A DNA stretch of 64,000 nucleotides from Rothia sp. SD9660Na (GTDB lineage: Bacteria; Actinomycetota; Actinomycetes; Actinomycetales; Micrococcaceae), in contig NZ_CP125946.1 in NCBI RefSeq assembly GCF_030064065.1, positions 620,001-684,000 of the forward strand. The letters run 5' to 3'. Position 1 is the first letter of the stretch; each line of letters begins with the position of its first letter. Position numbers and translations under genes: made by a program. Shown piece after piece: positions 56,801 to 64,000 of this stretch. The notes beneath the pieces were generated by a model. The model saw nothing but the letters and a program-made list of their open reading frames with translations. It was not told where the DNA came from and searched no databases.

Positions 56801-58018
56801 ATGGCATTCAAGCAATCAAAAAAACTTCAAAACGTTCTCTACGATATTCGCGGGCCCATTCTGGAAGAAGCCCAGCGTATGGAAGCGCGCGGTCACCGTA
56901 TTCTCAAGCTCAATATCGGTAACCCGGCACCCTTCGGTTTTGAAGCGCCTGAAACCATCATGATGGATATCATCGAGCACCTGCCCTACACCCAGGGCTA
57001 CTCTGATTCCCGCGGCCTTTACTCTGCCCGTACCGCCATTGTGCAGTACTACCAGAATGAGGGCATCATGAACATCACTACCGACGACGTCTACCTGGGT
57101 AACGGGGTCTCGGAGCTGATTCCTATGACCCTGCAGGCCCTGCTCGATAACGGGGATGAGATTCTGGTGCCCAGTCCCGACTACCCCCTGTGGACGGCTG
57201 CTACCCAGCTTGCAGGCGGCAAGCCGGTGCACTACCTCTGCAATGAAGAGGACGGCTGGCTGCCCGATATTGAGGACATCAGGTCAAAAATCACCCCCAG
57301 CACCCGCGGCATTGTGGTTATCAACCCCAATAACCCCACCGGTGCTGTTTATACTCCCCAGGTGCTCCAGCAGATTGTTGACCTGGCGCGGGAACACGAG
57401 CTGGTGATTTTTGCTGATGAAATCTACGAGAAGATTCTCTACGACGGCGCCCAGATGACCCACGTGGCAGCTCTGGCAGGCGACGACGTGCTCACCTTGA
57501 CCTTCTCGGGTCTTTCCAAGGCCTACCGAGTCTGCGGCTACCGCGCTGGCTGGGTGGCTATTTCGGGGCCCAAGCTTGCGGCTGCCCCCTTCATCGAGGG
57601 TATTAACCTGCTGGCTAATATGCGCCTGTGCGCTAACGTGCCCGCCCAGCACGCCGTACAGACCGCCCTGGGTGGCTACCAGTCCATCAACGACCTGATT
57701 CTGCCCGGCGGGCGTCTCAAGGAGCAGCGGGACCTGTCCTACAAGATGCTCAGCGAAATGGACGGCGTGACCGTGCAGCAGGCTGAGGGCGCCCTCTATC
57801 TCTTCCCCAAGCTCGATATCGATAAGTTCAATATCACCAGCGACGAGCAGTTCATGCTCGATTTGCTGCGGGAACAGAAGATTCTGCTGAGCCACGGCAC
57901 GGCCTTCAACTGGTCAGAACCCGACCACTTCCGTCTGGTCTTCCTGCCCGATACCCGCACCCTGGCCGATGCCCTGGAGCGCCTGGGCAACTTCCTGGCT
58001 GACTACAAGCAGAACTAG
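56801..58018 (+). CDS. alanine-type aminotransferase (AlaA-like)
   Basis: 405-residue PLP enzyme, class I/II aminotransferase of the AlaA/AspC actinobacterial type, likely glutamate-pyruvate transaminase. LNIGNPAPFGFEAPE near 37-51, NPNNPTGAVY at 175-184, and the PLP lysine Lys240 in FSGLSKAYRVCGYRAGW; the Asp and Tyr of the cofactor site are in FADEIYEKILYDG. Follows the lipoprotein gene after 10 bases, so perhaps same transcript. Ends 4 bases inside the convergent xseB gene. Confidence 0.88.
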   Translation: MAFKQSKKLQNVLYDIRGPILEEAQRMEARGHRILKLNIGNPAPFGFEAPETIMMDIIEHLPYTQGYSDSRGLYSARTAIVQYYQNEGIMNITTDDVYLGNGVSELIPMTLQALLDNGDEILVPSPDYPLWTAATQLAGGKPVHYLCNEEDGWLPDIEDIRSKITPSTRGIVVINPNNPTGAVYTPQVLQQIVDLAREHELVIFADEIYEKILYDGAQMTHVAALAGDDVLTLTFSGLSKAYRVCGYRAGWVAISGPKLAAAPFIEGINLLANMRLCANVPAQHAVQTALGGYQSINDLILPGGRLKEQRDLSYKMLSEMDGVTVQQAEGALYLFPKLDIDKFNITSDEQFMLDLLREQKILLSHGTAFNWSEPDHFRLVFLPDTRTLADALERLGNFLADYKQN

Positions 58019-58254
58019 GACGTCTGGTTCTGGCGGGCGGCGTCCAGGGTTGCCTGTGCGCCGTCAAGCCATGCCTCGCATCGCTGGGCAAGGGACTCGC
58101 CTCGCTCCCACAGGGCAATAGATTCTTCAAGCGTGCTCGCACCGGACTCCATGCGGGCCACAACCTGCAAAAGCTCTTCACGGGCCTGCTCGTAGGTCAG
58201 CTGCTCAACCGGAGTTGCGTTGAGCTCTGTCTTGAATTCGATGGTGTTGCTCAT
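58015..58254 (-). CDS. xseB: exodeoxyribonuclease VII small subunit
   Basis: 79 residues, the regular size. LTYEQAREELLQVVARMESGASTLEESIALWERGESLAQRCEAWLDGAQ is the family core. Works with the large subunit XseA to degrade single-stranded DNA in both directions. It lies 36 bases downstream of xseA, and its stop overlaps the 3' end of the convergent aminotransferase gene. Confidence 0.94.
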   Translation of the reverse strand: MSNTIEFKTELNATPVEQLTYEQAREELLQVVARMESGASTLEESIALWERGESLAQRCEAWLDGAQATLDAARQNQTS

Positions 58255-58290
58255 AGGTTTCCTTTCCTCGACCTGGCATCTGACCAGGTT

Positions 58291-59613
58291 CTAGTGGTTT
58301 TTCTCGTGCACGGCGGTAACGGCTGCGTCCACGGCACCGACTGCCGCGCGCACACTAATGTTTTGACCCTCGTGCAGGGTGCGGGCATCGCGTACCAGCT
58401 GGCCAGAGGCGTCCTGCATCACCGCATAGCCGCGCTCCAGGGTCTGCTGGGGCGACAGGGCCGTAACCCGCGCCCGTAGCTGGCTAATAAGATCACGGTC
58501 CCTGGCAAGACGATGGACGGCCGCGCTCGCAGCCCTCGCCCGTAGCCGCTCAATATCCTCTGACCTAGCCAGCAGGGCTGAGCCCGGGTTGGCAAGAACC
58601 GGACGGGACCGCACCTGGGCTAGACCGTAACGCTCAGCGGACACCAGCTGCTCCACAGCTCGTACCAGCTGGTATCGGACCGATGCGAAGAGCTCTCGCT
58701 CCTCACGGACATCCGGAACAATACGCTTACCGGCATCGGTAGGGGTCGAGGCCCGCAAATCTGCTGCGTGGTCCATCAGAGGAGAATCAGCCTCGTGGCC
58801 AATAGCCGATACGACCGGGGTATGCGCCGCTGCAACGGCCCGAACCATTGCCTCCTCAGAGAAAGGCAGCAGGTCTTCAAAGGAGCCGCCACCGCGGGCA
58901 ATCACAATCACGTCGACGTCGTCCCGGCTATCAAGCTCAGCCAGCGCAGCCGTCACCTGGGCAACCGCGTTCACACCCTGCACCGCAACCTCCCGCACCT
59001 CAAAATCAACGGCGGGCCAGCGCAACGAAGCATTACGGATAACGTCTTTCATGGCATCGGAATCACGGCCGGTAATCAGACCCACCCGGCGGGGGAGCAG
59101 GGGCAAGGGCCTCTTACGCTCGGGACTAAAGAGACCCTCAGCCTGCAGCTTGGCCCGCAGCTGCTCAATGAGCTCCAGCATGGAGCCCACACCCACCGGC
59201 TTGATATGAGAACCCTGCATCGACAGGCGGCCGGTCTTCACCCAGAAGTCAGGCTTGAGCTGCAAAACCACCCGAGAGCCCCGCTCCAGCTGGCCCTGAA
59301 CCTTAGCCATCTCAGAGCCCCAGACCGTGACCGATACCGAGACTTCCTGCTCCATATCGCGCAGCGTCACATAGGAAACCCTGCCGCGGTGGTTGAGCTC
59401 AATAATCTGCCCCTCCACCCAGGTCGGTACGCAACGGGCAATATACTCGTGCATCTTATTCGACAGCACATGCAGGGGCCAGGGATTATCGACGCTGGTC
59501 TGGCCAGCGCGTTCCGCTAGTTGCCGGGGTGCGCCCTGGGCCTGCTGCTCTTGCTGGGCCTGTAGCTGCGCCAGCGTCAGATGGCCGGGAGCCGAATCAC
59601 CAAAACTGTTCAT
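58291..59613 (-). CDS. xseA: exodeoxyribonuclease VII large subunit
   Basis: 440 residues from ATG 59613. A longer open frame (to 59874) adds residues that overlap the divergent gene and do not match the family. The N-terminal OB-fold region has WVEGQIIELNHRGRVSYVTLRDMEQEVSVSVTVW; the catalytic part has LPRRVGLITGRDSDAMKDV, VDVIVIARGGGSFEDLLPFSEEAMVRAVAAAHTPVVSAIGHEADSPLMDHAADLRASTPT. No good ribosome site; TAGAAG lies 7 bases upstream but is a weak -10. It forms an operon with xseB. Confidence 0.95.
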   Translation of the reverse strand: MNSFGDSAPGHLTLAQLQAQQEQQAQGAPRQLAERAGQTSVDNPWPLHVLSNKMHEYIARCVPTWVEGQIIELNHRGRVSYVTLRDMEQEVSVSVTVWGSEMAKVQGQLERGSRVVLQLKPDFWVKTGRLSMQGSHIKPVGVGSMLELIEQLRAKLQAEGLFSPERKRPLPLLPRRVGLITGRDSDAMKDVIRNASLRWPAVDFEVREVAVQGVNAVAQVTAALAELDSRDDVDVIVIARGGGSFEDLLPFSEEAMVRAVAAAHTPVVSAIGHEADSPLMDHAADLRASTPTDAGKRIVPDVREERELFASVRYQLVRAVEQLVSAERYGLAQVRSRPVLANPGSALLARSEDIERLRARAASAAVHRLARDRDLISQLRARVTALSPQQTLERGYAVMQDASGQLVRDARTLHEGQNISVRAAVGAVDAAVTAVHEKNH

Positions 59614-59700
59614 ACACCTACTTCTACCACCGCTGGCTGACACTTTAAGCATCGAGCCAAGAAAAAATAGGAACTCAAGCAAATACCCAGTAAGACCGGC

Positions 59701-59706
59701 TACCAT
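59701..59706 (+). promoter_or_regulatory. leaderless -10 hexamer TACCAT
   Basis: TACCAT, 6 bases, then ATG 59713; no ribosome site. Confidence 0.45.
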
Positions 59707-59712
59707 GCAAGC

Positions 59713-60912
59713 ATGACGGGTACCCGCAAGAGCACAGAAGACTACGGCGACGGCAACTGGACAAACCCCTATGTTCAGGCCGAAAATCAGCGCGCCAAAG
59801 AAGCAGCCCAGGCAGCCTATGCCCAGCAGCCCCAGGGCTACACCCACCCCTATGCAGAGTCGACCTCGGATCACTATGCCCAGGGGGCCTACCCGCCTGA
59901 AATGCAGGCGCAGGGGGTGGCGTCCGCGCCGATGGCGTCCTACGCACTCCCACGGGCGCCCCGACGTCAGCGCCGCCGTCCGGCTTTTAGCCTGGCCAGG
60001 CGCTTTCTCTGCATCCTGCTAGCCCTTCTTACGCTGGCTACCGGGCTGACCGCAGCCACAGCCTACTGGGCGCAAACCACCCTGGTAGATACCGAAAACT
60101 TTGCGGCGATGACCGAGTCCATCGCCTATGATCAAGACTTCCAGACCAGCCTGGCAAGTGCTGTCACCGAAGATATTATGGCCTCGCCAGCTATTGAGAC
60201 CTACCTGGGCGATGGCAATTCGACCTCCTGGTTTGGGGGAGTGCAGAACTGGCTGTACGACCAGACCCACAACCTGGTAGACGGTGCCACGAACTCTCTC
60301 GTAACATCTGAGGCCTACCCCCGGCTGTGGGCCCAGGTGATTTCAGATACCCACGCCTATAACTTCTCGGGTGAAAGCCGCCCGGCGGTGCTTGACCTTT
60401 CTGCCCTCTATGACCAGGCTGGGTCGTCTGTGCAGTCGGCTACCGGCTTTAGCGTTGATACCTCAAGCCTGCCCGGCCGTACCATCACCCTGGATACGGG
60501 GCAGAACATCTGGCCTATCAACTCCACCATCAACACCCTGATCTGGCTGGCCTCTCTCTGGCAACCCCTGCTGGTGGTCAGCGGTCTATCTGCCCTGCTC
60601 GGGTTCCTCCTGTGGCCCCGCAACCGCTTTGCTTACCTGGCCTTTATCGCCTTAACTGCTGCTGGCCTGCTCTGGTTCGCCGGCTTATTGGGTGGCGGCG
60701 CTTCACTGACCGCCGGAATTGAGCTACCGGCTAGCAACGCTGCCGTCCTATTTCTGCAAAAGCTGTCTGAAACCATCACCGCCTCTTTCGCCAGCTACCA
60801 CAACGGCCTGGCCCTCAACCTGCTGATTGCGGGGGCGGTCCTGGTACTTCTGGCTCTTCTCTCAGCGATTATGGGGCTGACTGCGAGAGAAGCCACTGCA
60901 CGCACCCGCTAG
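59713..60912 (+). CDS. membrane protein, unknown function
   Basis: 399 residues. The first 95 are Tyr/Gln/Pro/Ala-rich ([20 protein letters not shown] ...), cytoplasmic and likely disordered; a helix follows near 97-120 ([25 protein letters not shown]), then an extracellular domain of about 150 residues ([20 protein letters not shown]), then three helices near 280-390. The pattern of one helix, an external domain starting with [10 protein letters not shown] and three further helices recurs in uncharacterised actinobacterial membrane proteins. Divergent from xseA, followed by ispH. Function unknown. Confidence 0.72.
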   Translation: MTGTRKSTEDYGDGNWTNPYVQAENQRAKEAAQAAYAQQPQGYTHPYAESTSDHYAQGAYPPEMQAQGVASAPMASYALPRAPRRQRRRPAFSLARRFLCILLALLTLATGLTAATAYWAQTTLVDTENFAAMTESIAYDQDFQTSLASAVTEDIMASPAIETYLGDGNSTSWFGGVQNWLYDQTHNLVDGATNSLVTSEAYPRLWAQVISDTHAYNFSGESRPAVLDLSALYDQAGSSVQSATGFSVDTSSLPGRTITLDTGQNIWPINSTINTLIWLASLWQPLLVVSGLSALLGFLLWPRNRFAYLAFIALTAAGLLWFAGLLGGGASLTAGIELPASNAAVLFLQKLSETITASFASYHNGLALNLLIAGAVLVLLALLSAIMGLTAREATARTR

Positions 60913-60919
60913 AACCACG

Positions 60920-60925
60920 TAGGAT
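60920..60925 (+). promoter_or_regulatory. leaderless -10 hexamer TAGGAT of ispH
   Basis: TAGGAT ends 7 bases before ATG 60933; no Shine-Dalgarno. Confidence 0.5.
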
Positions 60926-60932
60926 AGAGACT

Positions 60933-62024
60933 ATGTCTACCCAAGAGAAGACCATTGAACTGGGTCTGCCCACCGTACCCCGCGTGCGCAGGACCCGCAA
61001 AGAAGTTGAGGCAGCCGCCCCCACAGGCGACAAGAAGGTGCTCCTGGCAGCACCCCGTGGCTACTGCGCCGGCGTTGACCGCGCCGTCATCGCCGTTGAA
61101 AAGGCCCTAGACCACTACGGGGCGCCCGTCTACGTGCGCAAGCAGATTGTGCACAACCGCCACGTGGTTGAAACCCTCGAAGCTCAGGGAGCAATTTTCG
61201 TGGACGAGGTGGAGGAAGTCCCCGAGGGCGCCGTCACCGTCTTCTCCGCCCACGGCGTGTCACCGGCTGTTGTGGCCTCAGCAGAAGAGCGCCAGCTTAA
61301 CACTATCGACGCTACCTGCCCTCTGGTTTCCAAGGTGCACCGCGAGGCTGTGCGCTTTGCCAAGCAGGACTACGACATTCTGCTGATCGGCCATACCGGA
61401 CACGAAGAGGTTGAGGGTACCGCTGGTGAAGCCCCCGACCACATTCAGATTGTGAACTCACCCGATGAGGTTGACCAGGTGACCGTTCGCGACCCCGAAA
61501 AGGTGGTGTGGATTTCTCAGACCACTCTGTCGGTGGACGAAACCCTGGAAACCGTTGCCCGTCTGCGTGAGCGTTTCCCCACCCTGCAGGACCCGCCTTC
61601 AGACGATATCTGCTACGCCACCTCTAACCGCCAGGGCGCTATCAAGGAGATCGCTCCGAAGGCTGATCTGGTGATTGTGGTGGGCTCGACTAACTCGTCG
61701 AACTCTGTGCGCTTGAAGGAAGTCGCCCTGGAATATGGGGCTAAGCAGGCCTACCTGGTGGATTACGCCAATGAGGTTGATGAGGCCTGGTTCGAGGGTG
61801 TGACCACCGTGGGTCTAACCTCCGGCGCATCTGTACCCGAGGTGCTGGTGCAGGACGTGCTGCGTCTGCTGGCTGACTACGGTTATGTTGACGTTGAGAA
61901 ATTTGAGACCGCTAAGGAAGATATTCTCTTCTCGCTGCCTAAGGAGCTGCGCGCGGCCCTGAAGAATGATTCGGGTGAGCCCGCGATGCGACTGGGAGGA
62001 CGAGGAGCGAAGCCGAGCCGGTAA
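60933..62024 (+). CDS. ispH: 4-hydroxy-3-methylbut-2-enyl diphosphate reductase
   Basis: Last enzyme of the MEP isoprenoid pathway, an iron-sulfur protein. 363 residues. The three cluster cysteines are in [28 protein letters not shown] and [25 protein letters not shown] and [12 protein letters not shown] are the substrate loops. About the last nine residues (GGRGAKPSR) and the TAA stop are not conserved-looking and come from a hairpin repeat that begins inside the gene, so the natural C-terminus seems to have been replaced. Confidence 0.95.
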   Translation: MSTQEKTIELGLPTVPRVRRTRKEVEAAAPTGDKKVLLAAPRGYCAGVDRAVIAVEKALDHYGAPVYVRKQIVHNRHVVETLEAQGAIFVDEVEEVPEGAVTVFSAHGVSPAVVASAEERQLNTIDATCPLVSKVHREAVRFAKQDYDILLIGHTGHEEVEGTAGEAPDHIQIVNSPDEVDQVTVRDPEKVVWISQTTLSVDETLETVARLRERFPTLQDPPSDDICYATSNRQGAIKEIAPKADLVIVVGSTNSSNSVRLKEVALEYGAKQAYLVDYANEVDEAWFEGVTTVGLTSGASVPEVLVQDVLRLLADYGYVDVEKFETAKEDILFSLPKELRAALKNDSGEPAMRLGGRGAKPSR

Positions 62025-62147
62025 AATTGCGAAGCGACCGGCTCGGCTTCGCGACGAAGTCCTCTTCCGTTAAAAATTTGCCCACGATTGGGCAAATTTA
62101 GGAAGTGAGGAGTGCAGCCGAGCCGGTAAAATTGCGAAGCGAACTCC
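61996..62147. repeat. composite hairpin repeat at the 3' end of ispH
   Basis: Three elements. (1) 61996-62064: outer stem GAGGAC/GTCCTC and inner perfect 15-bp stem GCGAAGCCGAGCCGG (62007-62021) / CCGGCTCGGCTTCGC (62038-62052), loop TAAAATTGCGAAGCGA. (2) 62074-62099: perfect 11-bp stem AAATTTGCCCA / TGGGCAAATTT. (3) A 27-base direct repeat, 62011-62037 and 62116-62142, so the loop-and-left-arm part recurs after 105 bases, now between GGAGT and ACTCC. The first element overlaps the ispH reading frame and supplies its stop. Confidence 0.75.
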
Positions 62148-62175
62148 ATGTACCTTGCGCGAAGAGTTTCCGTGT

Positions 62176-62207
62176 AAGAAAAGGCCCCCGCTTGGGGGCC
62201 TTTTCTT
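62176..62207. terminator. bidirectional terminator between ispH and the SdaC-like gene
   Basis: Perfect palindromic stem of 14 bp (AAGAAAAGGCCCCC / GGGGGCCTTTTCTT) with a 4-base loop. Confidence 0.9.
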
Positions 62208-62217
62208 GTGTGGCTGG

Positions 62218-63525
62218 TTAGCTGGGGATTAGGCCGTAGACGACGGCTGAGAAGGCTGCGATGCCTGAGATCACCACGAAGATGTTGGAGAGCTTGCCGC
62301 GGTAGGGGGCTAGGGTCGGTACCTTGTGGATGGCCCACATGGGCACGATGAAGAGTACTAGGGCCATGACGGGGCCTACTAGCGATTCGATGAGGGAGAG
62401 GACGCTGGGGTTCAGCACGGCTGCGATCCAGACGGTGACCACGATAAAGACGTTGATAGCCATGTTGAGGGCTTTGTCACTGATGCGCTTTTTCTCGGGG
62501 TCGAAGTTCTTGCGGATAATACCGGCTGCTCCTTCGTGCCCGCCGAGCCAGTGGCCGAAGTATGAGGAAACGATGGCCGCAATAGCTACGATGGGGCCGA
62601 GCCAGTTGATGAAGGGGGCATCGAATTCGTTGGCCAGGTAGGAGAGGATGGGGAGGTTGGAGGCGCGGGCTTCAGCTAGGCCGTCCGGGCCGATAGCTAG
62701 CACGCAGGACCAGACAAAGCCCATGGTGAAGACGGTCAGAATGATTGAGGTCACGCGTAGCACGCGGGACGCCTTGACCGAAGCGAAGCCGTGGTACTGC
62801 TTGCGCATAGCCACTGAGAACTGGGAGATAGCCGCTGCGTGGTAGAAGGAGAAAACGAGCACCGGCAGCATGAGCCAGAGGGTCATGGAGAAGTTGCCGG
62901 GGGCTGGCACCTGGCTAAAGCCGTCGAGTGACCAGTGGGGGATGAGGTAGAGGGTGAGCGCGGCGAGAACCAGAATGAGGGGGTAGACCAGGAACTGGGT
63001 GACAGTGAGCATGAGCTTTTGGCCGATCATCATGACGGCACTCATGGCGCCGACGAGCATGGCGGCAAGAAGCCAGCGGGGCAGGGGCTCTAGCCCGAAC
63101 TGGTTAGTGAGAAAGGAATCAACCGTATTGGTAATGCTGACGCCGTAAATGAGCAGGATGGGGTAGATGGAGAGGAAGTAGAGCAGGGTAAAGATCTTGC
63201 CGAAGCCTCGGCCGAAGAATTCTTCGGCTACCTCTGTGATATCTGCTGTTTGTTTGGAGCTGGCGGAGACCATGCGGGAGAGCCCCCGGTGAGCCAGGAA
63301 GGTCATAGGCCAGATCAGGACGGTTGCGGCCAGCAGCGGCCAGACACCGCCGGCGCCCGCGTTGATGGGGAGGAAGAGAATACCCGCGCCGACGGCTGTG
63401 CCGAAGAGGCTGACGGTCCAGGCTGTGTCTGTGCGGTTCCACCCCGGAGCCCGGGTTGCGGCGTCGCCCATTTCGATAGCTGCGGTGGAGACATCGGTGT
63501 ACTCCTTGTTGCCCTTGTGAGACAT
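62218..63525 (-). CDS. SdaC-like serine/aromatic amino-acid transporter (HAAAP family)
   Basis: 435 residues, about eleven membrane helices. LFGTAVGAGILFLPINAGAGGVWPLL at the first helix, MTFLAHRGLSRMV, DITEVAEEFFGRGFGKIF and SYFGHWLGGHEGAAGIIRK all follow the SdaC/TdcC branch of the hydroxy/aromatic amino acid permease family, so serine or threonine uptake by proton symport is likely. No sdaA deaminase gene is next to it within the window. ATG with AGGAG 7-8 bases upstream; divergent from the SMR gene. Confidence 0.85.
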   Translation of the reverse strand: MSHKGNKEYTDVSTAAIEMGDAATRAPGWNRTDTAWTVSLFGTAVGAGILFLPINAGAGGVWPLLAATVLIWPMTFLAHRGLSRMVSASSKQTADITEVAEEFFGRGFGKIFTLLYFLSIYPILLIYGVSITNTVDSFLTNQFGLEPLPRWLLAAMLVGAMSAVMMIGQKLMLTVTQFLVYPLILVLAALTLYLIPHWSLDGFSQVPAPGNFSMTLWLMLPVLVFSFYHAAAISQFSVAMRKQYHGFASVKASRVLRVTSIILTVFTMGFVWSCVLAIGPDGLAEARASNLPILSYLANEFDAPFINWLGPIVAIAAIVSSYFGHWLGGHEGAAGIIRKNFDPEKKRISDKALNMAINVFIVVTVWIAAVLNPSVLSLIESLVGPVMALVLFIVPMWAIHKVPTLAPYRGKLSNIFVVISGIAAFSAVVYGLIPS

Positions 63526-63598
63526 ACAAAAACTCCTAGATTCACATCGTTGTGAGATACGTGTACTTATTATTCTAGCCTTTTTTGTACGGGGCGTG

Positions 63599-63604
63599 TA
63601 GAAT
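63599..63604 (+). promoter_or_regulatory. leaderless -10 hexamer TAGAAT of the SMR gene
   Basis: TAGAAT, 6 bases GAGCCT, then ATG 63611, no ribosome site. Confidence 0.6.
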
Positions 63605-63610
63605 GAGCCT

Positions 63611-63934
63611 ATGCCCTACCTTTTCCTCGCGCTCGCCATTGGCTCCGAAATCATTGCCACCACCCTGCTGAAATACACTGAAGGGTTCACCAAACTGTGG
63701 TTTACCCTGGGGTGCCTGGTGAGCTACGGCTTTGCCTTTTTCATGCTGGCTCTGGCGGTGCGGGACATTCCGGTGGGGGTGGCTTATGCTCTCTGGTCGG
63801 GGTTGGGTACCGCTGCCATCGTCGCCATCGGGGCGGTATTCCTGGGGGAGCCCATCACCCTGGTCAAGGTAGTGGGTATTTCCCTGATTGTCGCCGGGGT
63901 GCTGGTGCTCAACCTAGGCGGGGCTAGCCACTAG
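63611..63934 (+). CDS. SMR-family multidrug efflux protein
   Basis: 107 residues with four membrane helices: the standard small multidrug resistance size. YLFLALAIGSEIIATTLLKYTEGF has the essential membrane Glu at position 13; GVAYALWSGLGTAAIVAIGAVFLGEP is the SMR signature (Tyr and Trp of the binding pocket); the last helix is VKVVGISLIVAGVLVLNLG. It exports cationic compounds such as quaternary ammonium against protons. No second SMR subunit neighbour, so probably homodimeric. Confidence 0.93.
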   Translation: MPYLFLALAIGSEIIATTLLKYTEGFTKLWFTLGCLVSYGFAFFMLALAVRDIPVGVAYALWSGLGTAAIVAIGAVFLGEPITLVKVVGISLIVAGVLVLNLGGASH

Positions 63935-64000
63935 TTCTGGTAGCAGATTTCTTCCCAGACGGGCCGGTAGCCCAGCTCCTCATTGACCTTGATCATGGCC
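63931..64000 (-). CDS. GNAT-family N-acetyltransferase, C-terminal end (partial)
   Basis: Minus-strand frame ending AMIKVNEELGYRPVWEEICYQN at the stop 63931-63933 (convergent, overlapping the SMR stop by three bases). The pattern N-x-x-M-x-x-V-N-x-x-L-G-[FY] is the usual C-terminus of GNAT acetyltransferases of the RimJ/actinobacterial type. Only 22 residues are visible. Confidence 0.55.
   Translation of the reverse strand, partial: AMIKVNEELGYRPVWEEICYQN

Noticed and set aside
59614-59874. Hydrophobic N-terminal extension of xseA
   Set aside because: Antisense to the start of the divergent membrane gene; XseA never has such a membrane segment, and the OB-fold region begins after ATG 59613.

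Overview
The window looks like a chromosomal segment of a high-GC Gram-positive actinobacterium, most likely a member of the Micrococcaceae close to Rothia. This is inferred from protein character and gene order (truA-rplM-rpsI, glmM-coaA-glmS-acpS-nnrD, alr-tsaE-tsaB-rimI-tsaD-groESL, guaB-guaB3-guaA), from the mycothiol glycosyltransferase MshA, from frequent GTG/TTG starts, and from many genes that appear to be transcribed without a leader. No rRNA, tRNA, insertion sequence, phage or CRISPR array was seen.

Layout. 1-1660: end of truA, then rplM-rpsI. 1812-3715: an AT-rich accessory patch with a broken secreted papain-like peptidase (YiiX type) and a lipoprotein. 3867-12321: ppk2, glmM, a decayed mscL, coaA with a VanY-like carboxypeptidase, glmS, acpS and nnrD, mostly amino-sugar, cell-wall and cofactor metabolism. 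12378-16018 (minus): a polyprenyl-phosphate sugar transferase, then an mshA operon whose second gene is a phosphatase-like protein. 16134-20362: alr and the t6A tRNA-modification genes tsaE, tsaB and tsaD with rimI. 20414-25577: a YbdK-like ligase, a methyltransferase, an MFS-transporter remnant, and groES-groEL behind a CIRCE operator. 25795-34212: a membrane O-acyltransferase, then guanine-nucleotide synthesis (guaB, guaB3, guaA) with SURF1 and DUF3817 genes between. 34440-35409: two frameshifted genes. 35550-43131: an alpha-glucoside locus with two tandem GH13 enzymes and an EEP-family hydrolase diverging from a PTS IICB permease, an RpiR regulator and a membrane protein. 43234-50411: a giant degenerate helicase-like protein, small genes, MTHF synthetase, galU and a membrane protein. 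50541-58018: CYTH-CHAD, a small DedA-like membrane protein, an HTH-less LysR-type sensor domain, MscS, Nudix, a lipoprotein and an aminotransferase. 58015-64000: xseB, xseA, a membrane protein, ispH, an SdaC-like transporter, an SMR exporter and the end of an acetyltransferase gene.

Most of the window is conserved housekeeping. The points that stand out are: a DUF4011-type SF1 helicase whose ATPase motifs and nuclease domain are all eroded; a phosphatase-like gene translationally coupled to mshA, a candidate for the missing mycothiol phosphatase step; a perfect 17-bp inverted repeat that can hide the ribosome-binding site and start codon of the RpiR regulator; hairpin repeat elements abutting guaA and supplying the end of ispH; a widespread leaderless-promoter signature; and five loci broken by small indels (peptidase, mscL, a hypothetical gene, a VOC-family gene, an MFS remnant), several in homopolymers, which may be real decay, switching, or sequence error.
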